Assembly: GCA_016716715.1 (NCBI GenBank)
Contig: JADJVE010000003.1
Coordinates: 186,001-250,000 of the forward strand
Length of the DNA stretch: 64,000 bases
Source: Acidobacteriota bacterium
Lineage (GTDB): Bacteria > Acidobacteriota > Thermoanaerobaculia > UBA5066
Direction: 5' to 3'
Part shown: positions 16,476 through 24,744 of the stretch, piece after piece
Numbering within the stretch: position 1 is the first letter of the stretch
Layout of the letters: every line of letters begins with the position of its first letter
Position numbers and translations under genes: made by a program
Notes under the pieces: generated by a model
Told to the model about the DNA's origin: nothing
What the model saw: only the letters and a program-made list of their open reading frames with translations
Database searches by the model: none

Positions 16476-16612
16476 CGCGCCGGGAGGCGGTCTGATTCGG
16501 CTGCACCCTTGACGGAATGAAACGCTGGTCGCCAGACTTGCCTTTGTCTGTAGAATCGGGCCGAAAAGACGACTTACTCGCTTTCCTGTATAGCGACGTG
16601 AAGGAGGAACCG

Positions 16613-17914
16613 GTGTTCAAAGCGATTGGGACCCGGCTGGCGGCACTCGTGCTCGTCGGCCTCGCGGTCGCCCTTCCGGCGGCCCGACTCGAGGCCGCGG
16701 GCTTCGCGCTCTTCGAACAGAGTTCGAAGGGCAATGCGATGGGCGGCGCGTTCGCCGCCACCGCCGATGACCCGTCGGCGATGTTCTACAACCCGGCCGG
16801 CAACGCGTTCATCGACGAGACCATCGTGGACGGCAGCATCTTCGGAGTCCTGCGGCCCACGGCGCGGCTCGACGGCCTGAACCCGTTCCCCGGCGAAGGC
16901 TACTCGGCGAACATGGCCAAGCCCCTCTACTGGTTCGGAAACATGTACGCCGTCACGTCGCTGAGCAAGGACCTGAAGGTGTCGCTGGGCATGTGGTCGC
17001 CGAACGGCCTCGGCGTGCCCTGGCAGAACGCGGACACGTTTCGCGGCCGCGTCATCAACCAGCGCACCGACCTCCGCCAGCTCTCCGTGAGCGCGCAGTT
17101 CGCGTGGAAGGTCTCGGACGCGATCGCGATCGGCGCCGGTCCCGAGGTCCGCTTCACGGACGTGAAGCTCTCGCGGAACGTCCAGGCCGTGAACCCCTTC
17201 ACGCAGCGCGTCACCGACATCGCGCACCTGAGCCTCATCTCGACGGGAACGCCCATCAAGGTGACGTGGACCGCCGGCATGCTCATCAAGCCGTGCGACC
17301 GCCTGCGCTTCGGGGTTTCGTACCACGCGCACGTCGACGTCGACCTCGAGGGGCCCGCGCAGTTCTACCAGATCTCCTCGGGCAGCCCGCAGTTCGACGC
17401 CGCGGTCTCCACGCTGCTGCCGTTCGGCACCAACCCGAACGGGCGCACGACGCTGCAGTTCCCCTCCCTGACGTCCTTCGGCGTCGCGTACGACGTGACC
17501 CCGAACCTGACGCTCGAGGTGGACGGCAACTACACGACGTGGAAGGTGTTCGACCAGACGGTCATCCGCATCGACGGCCTCGCGGACTCGGTCCTCCCGC
17601 ACAGCTGGGAGAACACGTGGGCCGTCCGCGCCGGAGCGCTCTACAAGGGCAAGAAGGGGTGGGTCGCCGCGGGATTCGTCTACGACCAGACGCCGCAGCC
17701 CGACTTCGACGCCTCGCCGTTCCTCCCGGACAACAACCGCACGGGCGTGACGATCGGCGCCGGCTTCAACGTCCTCAAGGGCGTCCAGCTCAACTTCTCG
17801 TCGCTCTTCCTGTGGTTCCACGAACGCACCGTCACGACGAACAAGGACAACTTCAGCGCCACCTACCAGACGTTCGCGATCCTCCCGAGCGTCGGCATGA
17901 AGACCACCTTCTGA
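16613..17914 (+). CDS. FadL/OmpP1/TodX-type outer-membrane transport protein
   Basis: A 433-residue beta-barrel porin for hydrophobic compounds such as long-chain fatty acids. GTG 16613 is set by AAGGAGG at 16601-16607 and gives a signal peptide (hydrophobic LAALVLVGLAVALPA, cut near EA-AG). The mature N-terminus AGFALFEQSSKGNAMGGAFA then DDPSAMFYNPAG is the family hallmark (hatch domain). Alternating-residue beta strands and a C-terminal aromatic (...KTTF) fit an outer-membrane barrel. The 138-bp leader region before it has a TAGAAT (16551-16556) but no good -35. It is followed by an esterase and Pal in the same direction. Confidence 0.92.
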   Translation: MFKAIGTRLAALVLVGLAVALPAARLEAAGFALFEQSSKGNAMGGAFAATADDPSAMFYNPAGNAFIDETIVDGSIFGVLRPTARLDGLNPFPGEGYSANMAKPLYWFGNMYAVTSLSKDLKVSLGMWSPNGLGVPWQNADTFRGRVINQRTDLRQLSVSAQFAWKVSDAIAIGAGPEVRFTDVKLSRNVQAVNPFTQRVTDIAHLSLISTGTPIKVTWTAGMLIKPCDRLRFGVSYHAHVDVDLEGPAQFYQISSGSPQFDAAVSTLLPFGTNPNGRTTLQFPSLTSFGVAYDVTPNLTLEVDGNYTTWKVFDQTVIRIDGLADSVLPHSWENTWAVRAGALYKGKKGWVAAGFVYDQTPQPDFDASPFLPDNNRTGVTIGAGFNVLKGVQLNFSSLFLWFHERTVTTNKDNFSATYQTFAILPSVGMKTTF

Positions 17915-17930
17915 GGGAGCCAGGAAGAAC

Positions 17931-19415
17931 ATGAAAACCCCTCACACCCTCCTCCGCCTCTTCACCGCCGCCGCGCTCGCGGCCGTCATCGCGCTTCCCG
18001 CCGCCGCCCAGGTGGACCTCAGCAAGCTCGTCTGGATCGGCGACTCGATCGGGGCCGGTTTCTCGGCCAACTGCCTGACGAAACGGGTCCAGGTCGACTC
18101 GCCGTCGGCCGTGATCGCGCGCGCGAACAACGTGGCCGACTTCCAGCAGCCCATCATCAACGACCCGGGCCAGGGCGGCTGCATGGTCCTCACGTCGCTC
18201 GCGCCGTCGTTCGGCGCGGAGCCTTCGACGGGCACGCCCGCGAATCTCGCCCTCCCGAGGCCGTACAACAACCTCGCGATCGGCGGCTGCGCGATCCACG
18301 ACATGCTCTACGCCACGACGGCGGCCGACGTGCCCTCCGCGGGGGCGTGCCGGAGCTTCATCGACCTCACGCTCAGGAACTCCGTGTTCCACATCGGATC
18401 GCAGGTCGACCAGGCCATTTCCCTCAGCCCGACGTTCGTGGTTCTCGCGAACTTCGGAAACGACTACCTCGGCGCGGTCACGAGCGGAACCGCGATCGAC
18501 GGCGTGACCGTCACGCCGCTCGCCTCGTTCGCGGCCGACACGAACGCCGCCGTTGCGAAGCTGGCTGCCCGGCAGAAGAACGGCATCGTGACCGGCGTCG
18601 TGGATATCACGAACATCCCGTTCACGACGACGCTCCCGCCGTACGTGACGAGCGGAGGCAAGCTCGTCCTCGTCGGCGGCGCGCCGATCCCGCTCCTCGG
18701 ACCGAAGGGCTGCGCGACGGGCGTTCCGGCCTGCGCGATTCCGAATACGACGATCGTCACGCTGGCTGCCGCCTCGTACATGCCCTTCGGCTACGGAATC
18801 CCGTGCGCGGTGGCCCCGACTCTTCCGAAATGCAACAACCCGCTCCCGGACTCGAGCAGCGCCGCCGGCCCGGGCGTCCTGCTCTATCTGGACGAGATCA
18901 CGCTCCTCAAGACGCGCGGCGCCGAGTACAACGCGGCGGCGAAGGCGGCCGCGGTGGCGAACGGGTACAAGTTCTACGACCCGAACGACCTCCTCAGCCG
19001 CCTCAAGGCCGGCTTCGACTACGGCGGCGCGACGATCAATGCGGCCTTCCTGACGGGCGGCGCGTTCTCGTACGACGGCTTCCACCTGACGCCGATCGGC
19101 TACGCCCTGCTGGCCGACGACATGATCAATTTCATCAACAGGAGCTTCCCGGCCACCCTCAAGGAGCCCGACCTCTCGACGTACCTCTACGCGGGCGGCA
19201 CGGCCGGCGGGCTCTCGGGCGCGTACACGCAGCCCTACGCCTGGGCCCCGATGAACGATGCTGAAAAGGCGATGGCGATCGAGCAGATCTTCACGCTCGA
19301 CTTCGCAAGCCAGCTCGCCGCGATGTTCCCGACGCACCGCTCCGCCGTGACGCCCGGACCCTCCGCGCCCGTGCAGCGCAACGAGCGCGCAGGTCGCACC
19401 GACCCGATGCCCTGA
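17931..19415 (+). CDS. Secreted SGNH/GDSL-type lipase or esterase
   Basis: A 494-residue secreted hydrolase. The signal peptide (FTAAALAAVIALPAAAQ) is followed by block I WIGDSIGAGF with nucleophile Ser39, block II Gly in NLAIGGCAIHD, block III FGND (G176-N177-D178) and block V DGFH (D382, H385). All catalytic and oxyanion residues are present. It is longer than a minimal GDSL hydrolase (200-250 residues) because of inserts between blocks III and V. It begins 16 nt after the FadL gene with AGGAAG as SD. An inferred job is freeing acyl chains outside or in the periplasm for uptake by the neighbouring porin. The C-terminal 30 residues are low complexity. Confidence 0.85.
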   Translation: MKTPHTLLRLFTAAALAAVIALPAAAQVDLSKLVWIGDSIGAGFSANCLTKRVQVDSPSAVIARANNVADFQQPIINDPGQGGCMVLTSLAPSFGAEPSTGTPANLALPRPYNNLAIGGCAIHDMLYATTAADVPSAGACRSFIDLTLRNSVFHIGSQVDQAISLSPTFVVLANFGNDYLGAVTSGTAIDGVTVTPLASFAADTNAAVAKLAARQKNGIVTGVVDITNIPFTTTLPPYVTSGGKLVLVGGAPIPLLGPKGCATGVPACAIPNTTIVTLAAASYMPFGYGIPCAVAPTLPKCNNPLPDSSSAAGPGVLLYLDEITLLKTRGAEYNAAAKAAAVANGYKFYDPNDLLSRLKAGFDYGGATINAAFLTGGAFSYDGFHLTPIGYALLADDMINFINRSFPATLKEPDLSTYLYAGGTAGGLSGAYTQPYAWAPMNDAEKAMAIEQIFTLDFASQLAAMFPTHRSAVTPGPSAPVQRNERAGRTDPMP

Positions 19416-19429
19416 ACAGGAGGATTGAC

Positions 19430-20227
19430 GTGAAAGCGACCTCTCCCGGATTCCTCGCGCGGCGCGCCGGCGTCACCCTGATCGCCGTCGCTGCGCTGTT
19501 CCTCGGCGCCTGCACGTGCCAGACGGGGCCCGCGTTCCGCGTCTCGGCGCCCGCCGAGGGCGACACGCTCTCCGCGGAGGCCTGCAAGGCCGTCGCCGTG
19601 TCCGTGACGCCCGTCGCGGGCGATTACTGCACGTTCCCGCCCAAGGCCTACGAGATCTCGGTCGACGGCGGCGCATCGCAGACGATCCCGGCGGACAAGA
19701 CGCCGCTCGCCGCGACGTTCAACAACCTCGCGACGGGCCCGCACACGGCCACCGCCTGGGCGATCGGGCAGAACGGCAAGCGCCGCGAGACCGCGTCCGT
19801 GAAGTTCACGTGCGCGCCGCCGCCCCCGCCGCCGGTCGCGCCGCCGCCCCCGCCGCCGCCCCCGCCGGCCGCCGTCGAAGAGCCGATCGACAAGTACGTC
19901 CAGGACATCTTCTTCGACTACGACAAGTCCGAGATCCGGGCCGACTCGCGCGAGAAGCTCGACATGGCCGCGGGCTGGATGAAGAAGCACCCGGACGCCG
20001 AGTTCCTCCTCGAGGGTCACTGCGACGAGCGCGGCACCCGCGAGTACAACCTGGCGCTCGGCGACCGCCGCGCGAACGCGACGAAGGACTACCTCGCCTC
20101 GCTCGGCGTCGACCCCGCGAAGCTCAAGACGATCTCCTACGGCAAGGAACGGCCGTTCGTGGAAGGCCACGACGAGTCGGCCTGGTCGAAGAACCGCCGG
20201 ACGCACTTCGTCCTCACGAAGAAGTAA
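19430..20227 (+). CDS. pal: Peptidoglycan-associated lipoprotein (OmpA-like), Pal
   Basis: A 265-residue lipoprotein. The signal peptide ends in the lipobox LFLGAC, so Cys would be acylated for outer-membrane insertion. A unique domain of about 100 residues with several Cys follows, then a Pro run (APPPPPPVAPPPPPPPP) as rigid spacer, then an OmpA domain (from about 155): IFFDYDKSEI, LEGHCDERGTREYN (peptidoglycan contact), LGDRRANATKDYL and SYGKERP. That is the Pal form of the domain. tol genes are not adjacent. GTG start 19430 has AGGAGG upstream, 14 nt after the esterase. A strong terminator follows. Confidence 0.92.
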   Translation: MKATSPGFLARRAGVTLIAVAALFLGACTCQTGPAFRVSAPAEGDTLSAEACKAVAVSVTPVAGDYCTFPPKAYEISVDGGASQTIPADKTPLAATFNNLATGPHTATAWAIGQNGKRRETASVKFTCAPPPPPPVAPPPPPPPPPAAVEEPIDKYVQDIFFDYDKSEIRADSREKLDMAAGWMKKHPDAEFLLEGHCDERGTREYNLALGDRRANATKDYLASLGVDPAKLKTISYGKERPFVEGHDESAWSKNRRTHFVLTKK

Positions 20228-20251
20228 GCGCCCTCTTTTCAGGTCTTTCCG

Positions 20252-20288
20252 GCGGCCCGGGTCCCCTGGACCCGGGCCGCTTGTCTTT
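20252..20288 (+). terminator. Rho-independent terminator after pal
   Basis: A perfect 13-bp stem (20252-20264 with 20268-20280), a 3-nt loop CCT and a T-rich tail TTGTCTTT. It ends the FadL-esterase-Pal unit and insulates efp. Confidence 0.88.
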
Positions 20289-20398
20289 CCGTCGGGGGGT
20301 GGGTTAGGCTTGAGGTCCGCCAGCGGGTCGGGCCGGGTGGTTCGTCTTCCCCCATGCCAGGAGCGCCCCCCGGTGATTCCAGAACTCTTGGAGTACCA

Positions 20399-20959
20399 AT
20401 GATTTCCGCCACCGAAATCCGCCCCGGCATGATCATCATCCACAACGGCGAGCTGCACCGCGCGCACAGCGTCCTGCACAAGACGCCCGGGAACCTCCGC
20501 GGATTCGTCCAGGCGAAGCTCCGGAACCTCAAGTCCGGGGCCATGAACGAGCATCGGTTCCGGTCCGAGGACAAGGTCGAGAAGGCCTCCCTCGACACGC
20601 ACCAGATGCAGTACCTCTACTCGGACACCGAAGGCCACCACTTCATGAACCAGGAGACCTTCGACCAGATCCGCCTCGACGACGAGGTCGTGGGCGAGTC
20701 CATGAAGTACCTGCTCCCCGAGACGGTCATCGAGATCGACTTCTACGACGGCAACCCGGTTTCGGTGGAGCTGCCGACGACGGTGAACCTGAAGATCGTC
20801 GAGGTCGAGCCCGGCATGAAGGGCGCGACGGCGTCGGCGTCCTACAAGCCGGCCAGACTGGAGACGGGTCTCATGGTGCAGGTGCCGCAGTTCGTGGAGG
20901 CGGGTACGGTCGTCAAGATCGACACGCGCGACAACTCCTACCTGGAGCGAGTGAGCTGA
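20399..20959 (+). CDS. efp: Translation elongation factor P
   Basis: 186 residues, with the three-barrel EF-P outline: KOW-like domain I (MISATEIRPGMIIIHNGELH), OB domain II, and domain III ending DTRDNSYLERVS. EF-P enters the ribosomal E site and rescues stalling at polyproline. The tip loop that normally carries the modified Lys (PGKG in E. coli) or Arg reads HKTPGNLRGF, with Asn32 at that place, so neither EpmA-type lysylation nor EarP-type rhamnosylation would apply. Pal just upstream contains a long proline run that would need EF-P. The ATG has GGAG 4 nt upstream; the stop overlaps the next gene's presumed CTG start. Confidence 0.95.
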   Translation: MISATEIRPGMIIIHNGELHRAHSVLHKTPGNLRGFVQAKLRNLKSGAMNEHRFRSEDKVEKASLDTHQMQYLYSDTEGHHFMNQETFDQIRLDDEVVGESMKYLLPETVIEIDFYDGNPVSVELPTTVNLKIVEVEPGMKGATASASYKPARLETGLMVQVPQFVEAGTVVKIDTRDNSYLERVS

Positions 20960-21846
20960 GCCTTCTCCTCGCGGCCGCCCTCGCCGGAGCGCTGGGCGCG
21001 GCCGGTGAGGTGTCGGCGGCGTCCTCCGAGCCGCCCGTGCTCGTCGCGGTCGCGGGACCCGATGCCTCCGCTCCGGCCCTTGCCGGCTCGGACACGGCTC
21101 CGTCCGCCGCCTGCCCGGTGCGCGACCCCGAGACGGGTCACTGCTTCTCCTCGGCCGACGCGGCCGACCTCGCTTGGCTGAAGCGGCCGGTCGATCCGGC
21201 GGCCGCCCGCGCCGAGGATGAGGAGGACCCCGACGACGGCGCCGAGGAGGCCGATGCCGAGCCGGTTCCCGCGGCCGCCGCGAATCTCTCGCCCGCTCAG
21301 TTCGCTTTCTGGAAGAACCTCGCCCGGACCGTCACGGGCCTCGTCGTCCGGAAGACGAACAGCCGGCCGGCCTCGCTTCCCGAGGAAGAGATCGCCGGCC
21401 TCCTCTCGTCCGATTTTCCGATCCCGCTCGAAGCCTTCGATCGCGCGAAGTTCCGCGATACGTTTTCCGCCAAGCGCGGCCGCCAGAAGAAGCACCACGC
21501 GATCGACCTGCCCGCGCCGCGCGGCACGCCGGTGCTCGCCGTGACGGACGGCGTCATCGAGCGGCTCGGGCGCGACCGGAAGGGCGGGAAGGTCGTGTAC
21601 CTCCGGGACACGACCGGCCGCTACACGTTCTTCTACGCCCACCTGGCGAAGCACGAAAAGGGCCTCAGGCCCGGGGACCACGTCGTGAAGGGCCAGCGGC
21701 TCGGCGACGTCGGCGCGACCGGCCACGTGATCGGCGGCCCGCACCTGCACTTCGCGATCTTCCGGGACGAGGACGACGCGTCCGGCGGCCGTGCCCTCGT
21801 CGTGAACCCGTACCTGGTGTTCAGCCCCCTCCTGACTCCCAACTGA
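20956..21846 (+). CDS. Secreted M23-family metallopeptidase (LytM domain)
   Basis: About 296 residues. The C-terminal 130 residues are a LytM/M23 fold: HHAIDLPAPRGTPVLAVTDG (first zinc ligands H and D), FFYAHLAKHEKGLRPGDHV and GPHLHFAIF (HxH). These enzymes, or their inactive relatives, cut or regulate cleavage of peptidoglycan. The middle is acidic and probably disordered. The only GTG in frame (21010) would cut off an obvious signal peptide (LSLLLAAALAGALGAAG...VSAAS), and no ATG/GTG/TTG lies upstream in frame. I therefore propose CTG 20956, which overlaps the efp stop as CTGA. The start remains uncertain; the rest is secure. Confidence 0.82.
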   Translation: MSLLLAAALAGALGAAGEVSAASSEPPVLVAVAGPDASAPALAGSDTAPSAACPVRDPETGHCFSSADAADLAWLKRPVDPAAARAEDEEDPDDGAEEADAEPVPAAAANLSPAQFAFWKNLARTVTGLVVRKTNSRPASLPEEEIAGLLSSDFPIPLEAFDRAKFRDTFSAKRGRQKKHHAIDLPAPRGTPVLAVTDGVIERLGRDRKGGKVVYLRDTTGRYTFFYAHLAKHEKGLRPGDHVVKGQRLGDVGATGHVIGGPHLHFAIFRDEDDASGGRALVVNPYLVFSPLLTPN

Positions 21847-21883
21847 GGGCGCGCGCCGGCCACACCCGGCGCCGGGCGGGCGT

Positions 21884-21889
21884 CATAAT
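21884..21889 (+). promoter_or_regulatory. -10 box (CATAAT) of the histidine kinase operon
   Basis: CATAAT ends 8 nt before the GTG at 21898, with no SD. A leaderless transcript is predicted for the kinase, HD-GYP and secreted-protein operon. Confidence 0.45.
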
Positions 21890-21897
21890 CCCCCGTC

Positions 21898-24744
21898 GTG
21901 GCCGAGGAATTCCGTCGGGGCGCCGAGGGCGGCGTGAGGGATCGTTTTCTCTCGGAGTTCGCCCTTGCGCTCGTCGAGGGCGTCCAGCTCCAGGAGTTCC
22001 TGGACTGGTCCATCTCGCAGATCGGCCGGATCCTCGAGGTCGACCGCCTCACCCTCTTCCTCTTCGGGAGCGAGGCCGGGCCCGCGACGCTCGTCGCGCG
22101 TGCCGCCTGGGCCACCGGGGGCGCGCCGCCGCTCTCCATGCTCGTCCCACCCGGCGCCGCCCCGCGGATCCCCCCGTCGCTTCGGCGGTTCCAGCCGATC
22201 ATCGCGGCGGACGTCCTCGCCGATCCCGAGCTGATCGACCAGGTGGACGCGTGCCGCCGGAACGGGATCGTCTCGCTCCTCCTCGTCCCGATCGGAATCG
22301 ACGGCGTCCTCCGCGGCTTCGTCGGCGCCGCGACGGTCGAGAGGCGGGACTGGGCGCCCGACGACGTCGCGTTTCTCGAGTCCGCCGTCCACCACCTCTC
22401 GGCCGCGCTCAAGCAGACCGAGCTCATCGAGGAGCTGGGTCGCGAGCGCGACCGCCTCTCGGTCCTCTTCGACCTCGCTTCGGCCGTTCAGCGCTCGACG
22501 ACCGTGAAGGACGTCGTCGAGACGGCCCTCACGGGCCTCCGGGACACGCTCCTGTACCCGATCGCCGTCTTCTCGCTGCTCGCACCCGAGGGGGACGCCC
22601 TCGCCGGGCTCGGCGGATACGGCGGGACGCGCGAGGACGAATTCGAGGGGAACATCCCGCTCTCACCCGAGAACCCGACGTACTCGCTCCGGGTGCTCGA
22701 GACAGGGCAGCCGATGATCATCACGGACGTGCGCCTCGAGCCGGAGAGCGCGTCGCGCGAGCGGTTCGTCCGCATCGGCGCGCGTTCCGTGGGGGTCTTT
22801 CCGATGCGCTCGGCGGGCCAGACGATCGGCGTCATGGCGGTCGCGACCCGGGACGAGGCGCGGCGCATCGAGTTCGACGACGTCGAGACCCTGCAGTCTC
22901 TCGCGGACTTCGTGGGGGTCGCCCTTGAGCAGCGCCGCACGGCCGAGGCCGTCGCCCAGTCCATGCGCGAGGCGCGCAGTCTCGCGGACGCCTCGCGCGC
23001 GCTCCTGACGCGCACGGCGAACCGCGACGTCCTCCTGACGCAGATTCTCGACGCGCTCGCGACCCACTTCGGCCGCGACGCGAGCAGCATGCTCCTCGTC
23101 GACCGCGACCGGAGCGCCCTCGTGCAGTTCGGGCGGCGCGGAAAGTGGTGGTCGCCGGGCGACCCGGTCTCCGTGATCCCCCTCGACGCGCCCGGCCTCA
23201 TCCCGCTCGCCGCGCGGACCGCGCGCGTCGTCAACGTCCCCGACGTCTCGCGCGACCCGGATTACGTGGTCGGGTGGCCCGATGCGCGCTCCGAGCTCGT
23301 CGTGCCGCTCGTCCTCGACGAGCACGTGATCGGCGTCTTCGACCTCCAGTCGGGAGACGCGGCCGCGTTCTCGGACGCCGACGCCCGGAACATCTCCGCC
23401 TTCGCCGAGCGCGCCGCGCTCGCGTTGCGCCTCGCGGAGCTCGTCGGGGCCTTCGAGCAGCGCACGCGCGTCCTCGAGGCCGTGGCGCGCGCGACCCAGC
23501 TCCTGAACTTCCGCCTCCACGCTCCGGATGTGCTCACGTCCGTCGTGGAGGAGACGACGCGGGCGTTCCCGGCCGCGGACGGTGCGGTGGCGTGGGTCGC
23601 GGACCCGCCGGGCCGGAACCTCTCCGTCGCGGCGGTCTTCGGCGTCGGCGTCATGACCCTGCACGGCGGCGGGTCGGCGCCGCGTCCTGCCGTGCGCCTC
23701 AGGAGCGCCGGCCGCGCGTTCCGCGAGAACCGGCCCGTCTTCACGGCCGTGAACGGCCTCGACGAGCTCGCCGAGGGCGATCCGGTGGAACAGAGGGCCC
23801 GCGCGCGCGCCTCGGTCGCGAACCCCGACGTGCGCGCGCTCATGGCCGTGCCGATCCGCGTCGGCGACCAGCGGCTCGGCGTCCTCGAGGTCATGTCGTA
23901 CCGCGCGGGCGCGTTCACGCGCGAGGACGGCGCCACGCTCACGCTCCTCGCCGAGCAGTGCGCGATCGCATTGCGCAACGCGCGGCTCATCGAGGAGCTC
24001 CAGCGCAGCAACCGCCTCAAGGACGACTTCCTCGCGAACCTCTCCCACGAGGTTCGCACGCCGCTCACGGGGATCGTGGGCTGGGCCGAGGTCCTCCTCG
24101 ACTCGCACGGAGGCGATCCTCCCGTGAAGCGCGCCCTGGAGGCGATTCTCGGGCAGTCCGAGACGCTCAGCCGCATGCTCGCGGACCTGATCGACCTCTC
24201 GCGGATCGACAACTTCGGGCTCGAGCTCCGGCGCGAGCGCGTGCGGCTCTCCGAGACGATCGCGGGCGCGCTGGACGCCGTGGCACCCGGGGCCGCCAAA
24301 CGGGGCGTCGCGATCCGCTGCCACATCGAGCGCGACCTGCCCGCGATGGAGGGCGACCCCGCGCGCCTCAAGCAGGTCGTCTGGAACCTCCTCGCGAACG
24401 GCGTGAAGTTCTCGCCGACCGGCGGCACGGTGGAGGTGACCGTGGCGCGCGCCGGGGACGGCGGGCTCGAGCTCGCCGTCGCGGACGAAGGCCACGGGAT
24501 CGACCCGGACTTCCTCCCGCACGTCTTCGAGCGCTTCCGGCAGGAAGAGACGTCCTCGAGCCGGCGCTACGGGGGCCTCGGCGTCGGCCTCTCGATCGCG
24601 CGCGCCATCGTGGAGGCGCACGGCGGGACGATCGCCGCCGAGAGCGAGGGCCGCGAGAAGGGGAGCCGGTTCCGCGTCATTTTTCCACGCGAGCGCGTGG
24701 TCGAGCCGATCGCCCGTGCGGCGGCGCCCGGGAGCGGGCGGTGA
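21898..24744 (+). CDS. Soluble sensor histidine kinase with four GAF domains
   Basis: 948 residues and no membrane segment. Four GAF-type sensor domains follow each other (about 15-175, 195-345, 365-510, 530-695), each preceded by a linker helix with a 'LSVLFDLASAVQ'-like phrase. The kinase core follows: H-box NLSHEVRTPLTGIVG with phospho-acceptor His717, N-box QVVWNLLANGVKFSP, G1 VADEGHGIDP, F-box FERFRQ and G2 GGLGVGLSIA. Ligands of the GAF domains (small molecules, cyclic nucleotides or redox cues) cannot be told. No response regulator lies nearby. The stop overlaps the HD-GYP start (GTGA), so the partner is likely the next protein's pathway. Confidence 0.93.
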   Translation: MAEEFRRGAEGGVRDRFLSEFALALVEGVQLQEFLDWSISQIGRILEVDRLTLFLFGSEAGPATLVARAAWATGGAPPLSMLVPPGAAPRIPPSLRRFQPIIAADVLADPELIDQVDACRRNGIVSLLLVPIGIDGVLRGFVGAATVERRDWAPDDVAFLESAVHHLSAALKQTELIEELGRERDRLSVLFDLASAVQRSTTVKDVVETALTGLRDTLLYPIAVFSLLAPEGDALAGLGGYGGTREDEFEGNIPLSPENPTYSLRVLETGQPMIITDVRLEPESASRERFVRIGARSVGVFPMRSAGQTIGVMAVATRDEARRIEFDDVETLQSLADFVGVALEQRRTAEAVAQSMREARSLADASRALLTRTANRDVLLTQILDALATHFGRDASSMLLVDRDRSALVQFGRRGKWWSPGDPVSVIPLDAPGLIPLAARTARVVNVPDVSRDPDYVVGWPDARSELVVPLVLDEHVIGVFDLQSGDAAAFSDADARNISAFAERAALALRLAELVGAFEQRTRVLEAVARATQLLNFRLHAPDVLTSVVEETTRAFPAADGAVAWVADPPGRNLSVAAVFGVGVMTLHGGGSAPRPAVRLRSAGRAFRENRPVFTAVNGLDELAEGDPVEQRARARASVANPDVRALMAVPIRVGDQRLGVLEVMSYRAGAFTREDGATLTLLAEQCAIALRNARLIEELQRSNRLKDDFLANLSHEVRTPLTGIVGWAEVLLDSHGGDPPVKRALEAILGQSETLSRMLADLIDLSRIDNFGLELRRERVRLSETIAGALDAVAPGAAKRGVAIRCHIERDLPAMEGDPARLKQVVWNLLANGVKFSPTGGTVEVTVARAGDGGLELAVADEGHGIDPDFLPHVFERFRQEETSSSRRYGGLGVGLSIARAIVEAHGGTIAAESEGREKGSRFRVIFPRERVVEPIARAAAPGSGR

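Noticed and set aside
16476..16612. N-terminal extension of the FadL-like protein to ATG 16517
   Set aside because: The added 32 residues are charged and would bury the signal peptide, while AAGGAGG marks GTG 16613.
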